From Hemileia vastatrix (Eukaryota; Basidiomycota; Pucciniomycetes; Pucciniales; Zaghouaniaceae): a stretch of DNA of 64,000 bases. The translations under genes were made by a program, and so were the position numbers. Positions 20,831 through 30,651 of this stretch are shown piece after piece. The DNA lies in NCBI GenBank assembly GCA_030280995.1, contig JASXTE010000017.1, positions 8,885,998 to 8,949,997 of the forward strand. The letters are read 5' to 3'. Under the pieces are notes generated by a model. The model searched no databases. It saw only the letters and a program-made list of their open reading frames with translations, and was not told the DNA's origin. The stretch's first letter is position 1, and every line of letters begins with the position of its first letter.

Positions 20831-21829
20831 TTATTTAGATTTAAATTTTTTCAAGAGATTTTTAAGATCAGAGATTTCATTTTCTGGAATCCACTGGTCA
20901 TATTCACTTGATTTATTTTTAAATCTTAATAGATACTCAACTCCCTTTTCTTTAGTAAGGTGTCTCTTTTTAAGTATCTTTTCAATTTCTGCTTTTTCCA
21001 CTATTTCTTCAGGTTGCTGTTTATGCCTTCCTGATCTTCTTGGAAAGAGAGCAGTGTCATTAGAATGGTATGGTTTTATAAGAGAAATAGGAAATACTGG
21101 ATGTTTTCTATCATAAGGTGCATATAGAATAACCTCAACAGCATTATTACCAACCATCTTTTTAACTACAAATGGTCCAATGAATGGATCCTTCAATTTA
21201 ACATTACCATTTAAATTGAAATGTAGCGTTGAAATAAGGACTTCATCACCCTCTTTGAACATTTGTTCTTTATGGGCTTTATCCCATCTTTTCTTTTCAT
21301 ACTCAAAAGCCTTATTTATACATTCTTGAGCATGTTTTCTGCATAATTCCTGCATTTGAAGAAAAGATTTAGTACCTGGATGAATATCCAATCTAGGTAA
21401 CTTATTAAGAGTTTTAGCAGGGGTATTAGGTACATAACCCAACCATAACTCAAATGGCTTTTTGCCAGTGACAGAATGTACTGTACTATTATATGCAAAT
21501 TCTAAACCTGGGATAAGGGTTACCCAATCATGCCTGAATTTGTCATTGTCTTTAAAATTAAGACCAAAAGCACAGTATCTTCTTATCATATCTTCTAAGG
21601 TTTGTATCATTCTTTCTGCTAGCCCATCAGTTTGTGGATGGTGTGCTGTAGAAAGTTTTAATTGACACCCTGAAACATCCATAAGTGACGTCCAGAACTC
21701 AGAAGTAAATTTAGGATCTCTGTCAGAAACTATTGCTTTGGGGAAACCTGCTGTATTTAACATTTGTGTCCACCATATAAAAGCTAAGTCCTTTGAAGAA
21801 ACCTCTTTGTGTGTAGGAATAAATTTTCA
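20831..21829 (-). pseudogene. Gypsy-2 pol: integrase C-terminal half with chromodomain
   Basis: This follows a TGA (21827-21829) that replaces the Cys codon of the conserved FTKMCKFIPTHK motif. It contains the integrase second Asp (SDRDPKFTSEFW) and Glu (HPQTDGLAERM), the GPFVVKKMVG C-terminal fold, and a chromodomain-like end (EIEKILKKRHLTK...EYLLRFKNKSSEYDQWIPENE) at about residues 255-305. Chromodomains of this family can guide integration to chromatin marks. The frame ends in a normal TAG/TAA region about 110 bp from the LTR. Confidence 0.9.
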
Positions 21830-23228
21830 CATCTTTGTAAATCTATCTACAATTACCCAGCAGGAGTTATAACTCTTATGCCCTGCTATTGGCAAACCTG
21901 TTATAAAGTCCATGTTAATGATTTCCCATGGAGCTTTTGGTTGCTCAATTTGTTGTAATAAACCAGCTCTTTTTCCTGTTAATCTTTTAGATTTTTGACA
22001 AGAATCACATGTTTCAACATATTTCTGAACATCCTCAGACATGTTAATCCACCAAGCTGTGTTTTTTACTCTGGTTAATGTTTTATGGTAGTCAAAATGA
22101 CCTGCTAATATATCATCATGACATATACTTAACATTAACTCCTTCATTGAAGGGGGAATTACAATCACATTACTTAATTTTTTCCTGTAATATATAAAAC
22201 CATCCTCAATGGAAAATTTTCCTTTTTCTAATGCCTCTTTATACTTAATTGGTAATGTTTTTATTAAAACATTCATTGAAGCATTAGATGGATCATTTAA
22301 TATTGTAGTTAATTTACTTAAGTCAGGATCTGAATTATAATTATCAAGAATTGATTGCATAAATTCATCCTCAAGATCTACAATATAAATGCCATAAATG
22401 TTAATAATCTCTGACTCAGGAACATAAGCAGGATTATCATCATTATTAGGCAGAGGTACTCTAGATAACAGATCTACATTAGAGTGCAAGGTTCCTGCTC
22501 TATGTGTAATAGTCATCCGTCCTCTGTATTCTTGTACAGCTAATTGCCATCTAAACATGTGTCTATTAGGAGTTTTCATGTTTAAGAGTGACTTAACTGC
22601 ACTACAGTCAGTTATTAACTCAAATCTTTGGTCTTCCAGGTAATAATGTAGCTTTTCAAGAGCCCATACTACTGCCAAACATTCAAGTTGAGTAGCACCA
22701 TATTTCAATTCACCACTTCTCAGAGTACGTGAAATATAGCAGATTACTACTTCTGACATTTTACCTTCAATAAGTTGTTTTTGATGCAAAGCAGCACCCA
22801 GTCCAATAAAACTTGCATCTGTATATAATACAAAAGGTAATTGGAAATCTGGTAATCCCAAGATAGGAGCTGTCATTAAACATTCTTTCAACTTATTAAA
22901 AGCTTGTTGTCTTTCATTATTCCAAATGAAAGCTTCTGATTTCTTTATCAGTGTGGTCAGTGGTGCAGCAATTGATTGGTAGTTTTTTATATATTGTCTA
23001 TAATAACCACACATTCCAAGAAAAGATTGTACATCCTTCACATTTTGAGGAATGCCAATATTCTTTATTGCAGCCACTTTATTTTGGTCTACACATATTT
23101 GTAAGCCAGATACAATATGACCAAGCACTTTTAAAGATTCAAACCCAAATTTACATTTTTTCAATGCAAGGGTCATTTTTATTTCATCCATTTTCTGAAA
23201 TACTTTCCTTAAATGGATTAAGTGTTCA
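21830..23228 (-). pseudogene. Gypsy-2 pol: RT end, RNase H, integrase N-terminal half
   Basis: This open frame runs from the frameshift near 23236 to the TGA at 21827. It contains the RT thumb (MDEIKMTLALKKCKFG), RNase H (TDASFIGLGAALHQKQ near 22800), and the integrase HHCC zinc finger (HDDILAGHFDYHKT and CDSCQKSK near 21990-22110), followed by the first catalytic Asp in NMDFITGLP. Confidence 0.9.
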
Positions 23229-26200
23229 TCAAAAATTTTTAGAGAACACTATGATGTCATCAATGTATACCATTAACCATCCCTCAATCATTTCATTATG
23301 GAATGTTATATCCATTAACTTTTGAAATACTGATGGAGCATTCTTTGGTCCAAATGGCATTCTGACATACTTATAAATTCCCATGTGTGTTGTTATCAAC
23401 AAAAAGTTCTGTGAATTCTTTTCAACAGGAATTTGATGGTACCCTTTATTTCCATCTAGGCAACTTATATATTTAGCACCTTTAAGGGTAGCATGTATAG
23501 AGGCAATCCTTGGCAAGGGATAAATATCATCTACTGTAAATGTATTTAATGCTCTATAATCACCGCACAGTCTTGCTTTATCTTGTTCATAAGAAATCAG
23601 CACTGGTGATATTACACAATATTTTGGTGTAGTTTCAACCTTCTCAAGAATGTTCATTTTTAATAACATCTTAATATTATCCTCTATGTCTTTCCTCTTC
23701 ATTGGTGAAGCAGGGTATGGTTTCTTTTTAAGACTAGCAGGAATATTATCCATATCACAGGTTAAACTAATTTTCATTTCATGATCTTTTACAAGGCCAA
23801 GTTCATTTGTACCATGTGCAAAAGCCATTGGAAAAGCTTTAATTAATTCCAAAATATTATCTTTCTCAGTTTCACTTATCTGAGTGCCAAATGATGCTTT
23901 TGAAATTTCTGTTTCCAGAAGTTCCATCTCATTGGATTCTCTTCCTTTAGACGGGGAATTTGTTACTGACTCAATGTGTAAGACTGTGTTAAAAGAATTT
24001 ATTTTAAATTTCCTTTTACCATTCATGCCAATTGTAAAATTGTTATTAGCAGGGTCTAATTTTACACCAAATTTAGTCAGAATATCATTTCCAATGATAA
24101 AACAGTTACTACAATTTGTATTATCCATTACTACAAAGTCACAAGTTACCCTTACATAACCATGTTGGTGTTTAAAGAAAACAGCAGCTTTGTATTTACC
24201 AATGGGGTGTAGTACTGATCCAAAACCTCTCCAATTTTTATTCTGAAGTGGTTCAAGCTTAAACTTATATTCACTATCAATTTTCTGTAATGTATTAGTG
24301 GAAACAACTGAACCAGCAGCTCCTGTGTCCAATACTATATTAACATTTTCACCAGAAATGATAGCTGGAACCGTGATAGGTGTCATTCTAAAGTTATCAG
24401 CTTGTATATCCTTAATGATTTCAGCATCCTCAAAATTCATTAAAGATTCATTTGAGTCCATATTTAATATTGGATTTTCAAAGATGGACAAATCATCTTC
24501 CAACATACAGACTTCATTTTCATCACTATATGAGATATTGCTGTCATAATCACTTGATTCTTTACTTTTTTCAGTTTCAGTTTCAGATTCACGTTGATTT
24601 TCAACAATATTTATGTTTTTCTCACATTTGTGACCTTTGACCCAAGGTTTGTTACACTTATAACAAGTATTTGTTTCATACTTTTTAGGTACTACAGGTG
24701 CAGTAGGTTTTTTCTGCTTCTCCTGAAGTGTTTTTGAATTCTGAGTTTTTACAGGTTCAACATTTTGCTTATAAGTGGAATACCTTGATTCATACTTATG
24801 GTTTAATAATATTTCATTGCAAATATTAATAAAGTCAGAATATTCAGTAACATTTAATGTTCTAGCTACAACAATGTCTCTGACAGATATAGGTAATTTG
24901 TATATTATCTTATCTTTCCATAAGTTAAAATCCATATGAGGCTCAATGGCTTTTAATATTTTGTTTAAATTCATTAAAAATACCATAGGTTTGTCACCAT
25001 TCAACGGATTATACCTAGTCTTCTCATACAGTCTCTGCTGAGTAAGCCTGAATTTATAACCTCCAAATTGTTTTTCAATAAGTTGTTTCCATTCAGCCCA
25101 AGAGTAGTCTCTACCCTCACTTAAGACAGCTTCAAACCATAATAAAGCAACATCCTTAAATAAAGAAATTAATTTTGATGTTATCTCTTCATCTGGTAAC
25201 TTATATGAGAATTTCAAGTTGTCAATTCTTTGAATAAAATGTTGCCAATCAGAGCTGGCTTCCCCATCATAAGTTGGGTACTGATCTATCTTAGGCCAGT
25301 TCTTCTGATTGGATTTTATCTCACTAATCTTAGGTAAATTCAACAACTCATTCACTTTTGATAAATGGTCTTGTATTTCTTCCTGCACGGATTTGTGACT
25401 TACATTTTCAGATTTGACACTACCACCAGATGGTTTCAATTGTGGTGGTATAGGGAAGGAATGAGATTCACTTTTGCCAATGAAAGGATTATTATTATAT
25501 TGATTATACTTATGATTATCCTGGTTCATTAGTAGATTGGCAGTTTCAATCTCAACTTTAGTTAATCTTTGTAGCAACTCAGAGACACTTTGATTTGTCT
25601 GTGCAAAAGATAACTTTGTTCTTGATTCAGTCTTAAATAAGTGTGTTTCATATAATTTTTCTAACTCACAAAATTTGTTTGAAAGGTCATTATATTTATT
25701 ACTCAATGAATCATATTTAAGAGTTAGAGACAAATGTTCTTTCTCTAATTCTTTATTATGTGTTGCTAATTGAGAAATGTTCAATGTTAAGGATGAAATT
25801 GTATCACTAGTGAGTTTAACTGTCTGTTCCTCACAATCAGTCATTCTATTCCACAATGCTGAAACAATTCTATGGACAGTTGGATTATTGTTAAAATATT
25901 CGATGTCCTCCTTTTCAATTCTCTCACTCTCCTGTGAACTTCTCATCTCACTAGTAGGTGGTTGCAACTGAGGATTAACTGTATTATCATTGTATATAGT
26001 ACTGTTATTATGGACAAAAGACAAGTCAGGTGTATCTACTCTAAAACCTAAATTTCTTAAATCCTCCTCTATTTTTTGTACAGATTTAACATCAATAGAA
26101 TTACCTATATTGTAATTATCAGTATTATGTCTAATCTGAGAGGGTAAGTTACTTACCAAGGGATGGTTGCCAGTCCTGATTTTTGGCGCTTTTTTCCCTT

Positions 26201-26699
26201 GTAAGGGTGAGCTGAGGAAGTCAGATGAGGGGGCGGATCCCTGTTGCAACTGTGGCTTGTCCACTGTTGGTGAAACCAGTCCCATTTCCATTTGTCTACC
26301 AGGATTTTCTCCTGGGAGTGAGTGGACCCTCCTTGGGTAGGGGGTTGCTGATTTGATTGATTGGGCTGGCCTCCCTTTAATTCTGCCATTGCCTGATTCA
26401 TCTGCTGAAATCCTACCTTGCAATTGTTTTGCAACTGCTCTACCTCTTTGAACATGAGATATTTTGATTCCTCTAGCTTCAGAACCTGTTTGGCCAGGTG
26501 GGACAGTTGATCCTGAAGAGGAGGAGACGTCTTTTTGATAGTTATCTTTTTTAAGAGGGCGTCCTTTTCCTCTATACTCATGCTTTCTGGCTGGGGGTAC
26601 TGTTGTCCCTCCATGGTGATGTCCTGGAAAGTTTTTATTAGCTTTAGACCTGGTATTATAAGCAGGCTGTTCACTTACACTATCCTGGGGAGCACTCAT
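23229..26699 (-). CDS. Gypsy-2 Gag-Pol polyprotein (unspliced frame, 1156 codons)
   Basis: From ATG 26699 the frame is open through a basic low-complexity N-terminal extension (about 1-190, overlapped by the spliced ORF) and a coiled-coil-like region (about 270-390). Then come the capsid-like region beginning at NWPKIDQYPTYDG (about 475), the zinc knuckle CYKCNKPWVKGHKC (about 676-690), protease DTGAAGS (about 790) and RT to YIDDIIVFSK (about 1145). It stops at a 1-base insertion in a run near 23236. Gag and protease-RT are fused with no frameshift, unlike classical Ty3. Such an undamaged Gag frame through both introns argues that unspliced RNA is translated. Confidence 0.9.
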   Translation of the reverse strand: MSAPQDSVSEQPAYNTRSKANKNFPGHHHGGTTVPPARKHEYRGKGRPLKKDNYQKDVSSSSGSTVPPGQTGSEARGIKISHVQRGRAVAKQLQGRISADESGNGRIKGRPAQSIKSATPYPRRVHSLPGENPGRQMEMGLVSPTVDKPQLQQGSAPSSDFLSSPLQGKKAPKIRTGNHPLVSNLPSQIRHNTDNYNIGNSIDVKSVQKIEEDLRNLGFRVDTPDLSFVHNNSTIYNDNTVNPQLQPPTSEMRSSQESERIEKEDIEYFNNNPTVHRIVSALWNRMTDCEEQTVKLTSDTISSLTLNISQLATHNKELEKEHLSLTLKYDSLSNKYNDLSNKFCELEKLYETHLFKTESRTKLSFAQTNQSVSELLQRLTKVEIETANLLMNQDNHKYNQYNNNPFIGKSESHSFPIPPQLKPSGGSVKSENVSHKSVQEEIQDHLSKVNELLNLPKISEIKSNQKNWPKIDQYPTYDGEASSDWQHFIQRIDNLKFSYKLPDEEITSKLISLFKDVALLWFEAVLSEGRDYSWAEWKQLIEKQFGGYKFRLTQQRLYEKTRYNPLNGDKPMVFLMNLNKILKAIEPHMDFNLWKDKIIYKLPISVRDIVVARTLNVTEYSDFINICNEILLNHKYESRYSTYKQNVEPVKTQNSKTLQEKQKKPTAPVVPKKYETNTCYKCNKPWVKGHKCEKNINIVENQRESETETEKSKESSDYDSNISYSDENEVCMLEDDLSIFENPILNMDSNESLMNFEDAEIIKDIQADNFRMTPITVPAIISGENVNIVLDTGAAGSVVSTNTLQKIDSEYKFKLEPLQNKNWRGFGSVLHPIGKYKAAVFFKHQHGYVRVTCDFVVMDNTNCSNCFIIGNDILTKFGVKLDPANNNFTIGMNGKRKFKINSFNTVLHIESVTNSPSKGRESNEMELLETEISKASFGTQISETEKDNILELIKAFPMAFAHGTNELGLVKDHEMKISLTCDMDNIPASLKKKPYPASPMKRKDIEDNIKMLLKMNILEKVETTPKYCVISPVLISYEQDKARLCGDYRALNTFTVDDIYPLPRIASIHATLKGAKYISCLDGNKGYHQIPVEKNSQNFLLITTHMGIYKYVRMPFGPKNAPSVFQKLMDITFHNEMIEGWLMVYIDDIIVFSKNF
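26105..26156 (-). other. Gypsy-2 intron 2 (52 nt)
   Basis: The donor is GTAAGT (26156-26151), the branch is CTGAT (26122-26118), and the acceptor is TATAG ending at 26105, followed by GTAATTC. Six bases shorter than its homologues, so again a multiple of three. Spliced and unspliced forms both read TGG-TAA here. Confidence 0.7.
26157..26699 (-). CDS. Gypsy-2 spliced overlapping ORF (KWKWDW protein, 163 aa predicted)
   Basis: Exon 1 is 26699-26679 (MSAPQDS), exon 2 is 26623-26157, and exon 3 begins at 26104. The spliced frame reads DITMEGQQYPQPE, then MSIEEKDALLKK, an amphipathic Leu-rich stretch (about 45-90), a Gln/Pro-rich linker, SQEK, KWKWDW at 118-123, HPYKGKKRQK at 146-155 and a terminal Pro-Trp, then a stop. 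Alignment with Gypsy-1 and Gypsy-3 is better in this frame than in the Gag frame over the same DNA. Candidate roles (RNA binding, export, assembly or silencing suppression) cannot be told apart from sequence. Confidence 0.8.
26624..26678 (-). other. Gypsy-2 intron 1 (55 nt, frame-switching)
   Basis: The donor is GTAAGT (26678-26673), the branch is GCTAATA with CTAAT at 26641-26637, and the acceptor is TTTCCAG ending at 26624, followed by GACATCACC. It is three bases shorter than in the other two copies, so the frame switch is preserved. Confidence 0.8.
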
Positions 26700-27209
26700 A
26701 TTGTTCAGAATAACAATATTTTACGTCTACAAAAGGAAAAACTCTGTGGAATTAGTAGACAAAAGATATTAGTAATTATATTACTAATAAAAAAGCAATG
26801 GAGCTTACCCTGAATTTATATCTTTATTTATTTAAATAAAATATAAGAAAAATTAGAAAAAATCTGTTAAAAATATAATAATAAGTTTAACTAGACCTCT
26901 ATAAGGGTGAATAATTAGCTTACCAAGCTTTAGCCAAATACCAATTTAATTGGGTGTTATATTGGTGTCCAAATACCAAGTGAAATTGGGTTTATATTGG
27001 GTACAGTTACTACTGTAAATATCTAATTTTTATGATAAAAAATTAGTACAATTATTATAAGGGTTCTTTTCCGCAATCAATGAGTTATGATGACCCACTA
27101 ATATGCAGCAGACCCAAATATTTGGTTAATTTTGAGTTGTACTAAGGTAAAAATCACGTCCCAAGGCTTATACTAAATAATAAGTAAAATATAAGGAAAG
27201 ACCCCCAAT
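26700..27209 (-). other. Gypsy-2 leader with candidate 65-nt intron
   Basis: This 510-nt untranslated leader contains a strong intron candidate: donor GTAAGC (26808-26803), branch TACTAAT with CTAAT at 26755-26751, and acceptor CCACAG ending at 26744, 44 nt before the ATG. The primer-binding-like site is at 27209-27195. The rest is AT-rich and without ORFs. Confidence 0.6.
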
Positions 27210-28386
27210 TGTCAGTACAGTCTAGTATATAAGTATGATATAATAGTGTTATTTTATGTTCCTACTACTTATTAATAAATGATTTAGTGATTAAACCTCA
27301 GGGGAAGACTAATAGAATAGTTATACTCAAATAAAACTCACAATACTTGGATTTAAATGCGTGCTAGTGGTGGAAAATAGAAGAATAAAATATAGTTATA
27401 GCTTTTATAAAGATAATATCAATTTATAAGGGCTTTATAATATATTTCTGAATGTTAATAATTGTAGTGTAATGTTTGTTTGAAGTGTAGTAATTGAATG
27501 ATGATAATAAACCGTCAAAATCCCTTCTTACTTATACCCAAATCCACTGGAGTGCACAGACCTTCAATCCAGATGATGTCACTGCTATCCCCGGCAATTA
27601 CAGCACTGTGAGGGCCCATCACCTCCCCATGGCGTCCACTTCAAGCAGTTTCAACACCCAGACCTCCAGTAAGGACCCTCCATCACTATTAATAATAACA
27701 CAGAGTCATACCATAAATAGAAATCCCAGATAAAAGCGGATACCATAAAGAAACAGGTAAAATAAATGATCAAAAAGAGATTTAATGAAACTAAAAGCAT
27801 ATAAAGGAAACAAATAAAATGTCCAAGCCCCCAATAACATCCCCAAGCATCCACATTAACCCAAAAACATCTTTCCAACCCATAAATCCATGAATAACCA
27901 TCCAAGGAAGTAATTTTAGTTGTCCAAACTGGGTGTATGCGCCTGATATAGGTGTCTATGCTTCTGTAGGCGTTGTGAATCCACTGATTTCGTCCATATG
28001 ACCTAAAATAAGCAGAAAAACAAAGGTTATAGGCTATTAAGGGGCTAAAACCCACTTATATACCTAAATATACATAATATACTGCATATTTCACTGAATA
28101 TGAGATTTATGTATACATATAAGCTTATGTATGTCAATAATTACTTCATATCACTTAAGATAAGTATATTATGACTCCATTAACACCTTAATAAGTATTA
28201 TTAGGCCATGGATAAGCTATTTAAACTATTATAGATTATATAATAGAATAATAATTATATATATATATAATAAAATAATATATATTATTATTTTAACCTT
28301 ATTTTTAAGATATAAGCTTAATCTAGTTAAGGTTATCTTATTTTAAGCATAAGAAATACTCAGTCCTAAGGATATTTAGGCTGACA
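27210..28386 (-). repeat. Gypsy-2 5' LTR (1177 bp)
   Basis: This is the partner of 19540-20716, flanked outside by GCTTC. Internally it abuts ATTGGGGGTCTTTCC on the minus strand (27209-27195), the likely primer-binding site. Confidence 0.95.
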
Positions 28387-29844
28387 GCTTCAATACAAGC
28401 ATTAATTAAAACCCTTCCACCAAAGTACCAAAAAGCTTTGGAAAAAGGTAAATTTTCAATTGATGAAGGATATCTATATTATAGAAGAAAGTTGAGTAAT
28501 GTTATTGTTATTCCTCCTTCTATGAAAGAAATCATCTTAAAAATTTTTCATGATGACATATTAGCTGGACATTTTGATCTTCACAAAACAATGATCAGAA
28601 TTAAGAACACTGCTTGGTGGGCTAATATGTCTGAAGACACAAAATTATATGTTGAATCTTGTGATTCTTGCCAAAAATCAAAAAGATTAACTGGTAAAAG
28701 AGCAGGATTCATGCAACATATTGAACCTCCTGATGCTTCATGGCAAATAATAAACATGGATTTTGTAACAAGATTACCTATTGCTGGTAAAGACAGTTAT
28801 AACTCTTGTTGGGTTATTGTGGACAGATTCACAAAAATGTGTAAATTTATCCCTACCCACAAGGATGTTTCCACCAAAGAATTAGCTTTCTTATGGTGGT
28901 CTCATATGTTTAATACTGCTGGTTTTCCTAAAGCCATAATCTCTGACAGAGACCCTAAATTTACTTCTGAATTTTGGATGTCTCTGATGGATGTTTGTGG
29001 TTGTGATCTGAAACTTTCTACTGCCCATCACCCTCAGACTGATGGTTTAGCTGAAAGAATGATTCAGACTTTAGAGGACATGATAAGAAGATATTGTGCC
29101 TTTGGCCTTGAGTATAAAGATAATGACAGATTCACTCATGATTGGGTTACCTTACTTCCTGGGTTAGAATTTGCTTATAATAGCACTGTTCATTCTGTTA
29201 CTCAAAGAAAGCCTTTTGAGCTCTGGCTTGGATATGTTCCCAATAGTCCTACCCAAATTCTCAATAACGAAATACCTAAATTGGATATACATCCTGGTGT
29301 AAAATCTTTTCTTCAAATGCAACAACTATGTAGAAATCATGCTCAAAAATGTATTGGAAAGTCATTTGAATATGAGAAGAAAAGATGGGACAAATCCCAT
29401 AAAGAATACACTTTTAAAAAGGGTAATGAAGTGTTGATTTCTACAGTCCACTTCAACTTACAAGTTAATAACAAATTGAAAGATCCATTTGTTGGTCCAT
29501 TTGTTGTCAGAAGAATGATTGGAGGTAATGCAGTTGAAGTTATTCTGTATTCTCCATATGACAGAAAACATCCTGTTTTTCCAATATCTCTTTTGAAACC
29601 TTACACATCCAATAGTGATTTATTTCCAAAAAGGAGGGGTAGACCAAAGAAAACTCCAAATGAAATCACTGAAACAGCAGAAATTGAAAAAATTCTAAAT
29701 GACAGAATAGTCACTGCTGAAAAAGGTACAGAATACTTATTGAGATTCAAGAATAAATCAACTGAATATGATTCTTGGATACCTGGGAAGGAGATATCTA
29801 ATCTTCCTACTCTACTAAAAAAGTATAAAAAGAAAAAATCATAG
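28387..29844 (+). CDS. Gypsy-3 pol: integrase and chromodomain (end of pol)
   Basis: After the Gypsy-2 target repeat the Gypsy-3 frame resumes (QALIKTLPPKYQKALEKGK). It is open to the stop at 29842-29844, with no visible lesion. Features are the HHCC finger (HDDILAGHFDLHKT and CDSCQKSK), first Asp in NMDFVTRLP, second Asp in SDRDPKFTSEFW, Glu in TDGLAERM, a GPFVVRRM C-terminal domain, and a chromodomain-like end (AEIEKILNDR...YLLRFKNKSTEYDSWIPGKE). A GRPKKTP basic AT-hook-like patch precedes the chromodomain. Confidence 0.85.
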   Translation, partial: ASIQALIKTLPPKYQKALEKGKFSIDEGYLYYRRKLSNVIVIPPSMKEIILKIFHDDILAGHFDLHKTMIRIKNTAWWANMSEDTKLYVESCDSCQKSKRLTGKRAGFMQHIEPPDASWQIINMDFVTRLPIAGKDSYNSCWVIVDRFTKMCKFIPTHKDVSTKELAFLWWSHMFNTAGFPKAIISDRDPKFTSEFWMSLMDVCGCDLKLSTAHHPQTDGLAERMIQTLEDMIRRYCAFGLEYKDNDRFTHDWVTLLPGLEFAYNSTVHSVTQRKPFELWLGYVPNSPTQILNNEIPKLDIHPGVKSFLQMQQLCRNHAQKCIGKSFEYEKKRWDKSHKEYTFKKGNEVLISTVHFNLQVNNKLKDPFVGPFVVRRMIGGNAVEVILYSPYDRKHPVFPISLLKPYTSNSDLFPKRRGRPKKTPNEITETAEIEKILNDRIVTAEKGTEYLLRFKNKSTEYDSWIPGKEISNLPTLLKKYKKKKS

Positions 29845-29879
29845 CATTTTTTTTATTTTTTTTTTTTAGAGTGAGGGAG

Positions 29880-30651
29880 TGTCAGCCAGGCTACTAGACT
29901 TACCCAGTGAAATAATTAATTATTTACTGGATGAAGCCGCACCTTATCATTTTAATTATTTAATTATAAATTAGCTACATTAAAATTACTTATAATAAAT
30001 TAACTAATTACAGAATGATAAAATTAAAAATAAATATAAAATTGTCCCTTATATTTTTTCTCAAACACCGTGCTCATTTGACAGGTTGGAAGAAATAAAA
30101 ATTTATATTAAAAAAAATAGATTTTAATATTCAAATAATATTAAATATATACAAAAACTCAAATTTCTTATTTAGAATTGACTTCTACAGTAAATATTAA
30201 ATAAATTGATGTATTTCTGACATACTCTGTAAATACATCTTTTTGATGCCTTCTTTTTAGAACAACTTTATTATTTGAAAATACTCCTTCTGGAATATCC
30301 TTTTTCTCTCTCTCTCATACTACTGTTTTCAGAATTTGATTGCCGTGCTTTGTCCCTCCTTTGCCTATATAAGGCCTCTCTTTTGGTTGTTTTTGATTCA
30401 TTCCTTTATTACCTTACTTTATTATCACAACTACAATATAACACTTATCTCTTATATTTTATATCTTTAGTATTTACAAGGACATAATTCTAATCTATAA
30501 CTTATATTGATATTTTAAATTTACCTCTTATCATTGAGTAAAATCATCTTTGATTGAGAAATACGTACCAAATTATTGAGAGTCCAATTAATCCTTAAAT
30601 CTTCATACAAACTCCGTACCAAAACTTCTAGACCAAAAGGGGACCTTGACA
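29880..30651 (+). repeat. Gypsy-3 3' LTR (772 bp)
   Basis: This is the partner of 7638-8410, preceded by a purine tract and followed directly by Copia-1 coding sequence. An open frame that appears to start in this LTR and run into Copia-1 is an accident of the junction. Confidence 0.9.

Larger units (their letters stand above)
19540..28386 (-). mobile_element. Gypsy-2, full-length young Ty3/gypsy chromodomain element
   Basis: This 8,847-bp minus-strand element has two 1,177-bp LTRs differing at about six visible positions and a perfect 5-bp target duplication, GCTTC (19535-19539 and 28387-28391), inside the Gypsy-3 pol frame. Internal order on the minus strand is leader, gag with the overlapping spliced ORF, protease, RT, RNase H, integrase and chromodomain. 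It has two visible lesions in pol: a 1-base insertion in a T run near 23236, and TGT-to-TGA at 21827. It is the most complete copy of the family here. Confidence 0.95.
7638..30651 (+). mobile_element. Gypsy-3, Ty3/gypsy chromodomain element carrying two nested insertions
   Basis: The LTRs are 7638-8410 and 29880-30651 (TGTCAGCC...TTGACA). They differ at only about six visible positions. The plus-strand internal region is cut into three by Harbinger-1 (11334-16835) and Gypsy-2 (19540-28386). Removing them restores a normal order of leader, gag, protease, RT, RNase H, integrase and chromodomain. A polypurine tract (GAGTGAGGGAG, 29869-29879) precedes the 3' LTR. Several nonsense codons (10962, 17417, 18893) and a frameshift near 17090 show it is dead. 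Near-identical flanking pentamers CTAAT/CTAGT mark insertion into Copia-1. Confidence 0.9.

Noticed and set aside
26136..26156. 21-nt GTAAGT...CTCAG interval at the end of the Gypsy-2 spliced ORF
   Set aside because: Too short for a spliceosomal intron. The acceptor at 26105 with a branch site fits better and is shared by all copies.
30576..30651. Apparent Met start of the Copia-1 ORF
   Set aside because: These codons belong to the Gypsy-3 3' LTR. The copia frame begins only after the junction at 30652.
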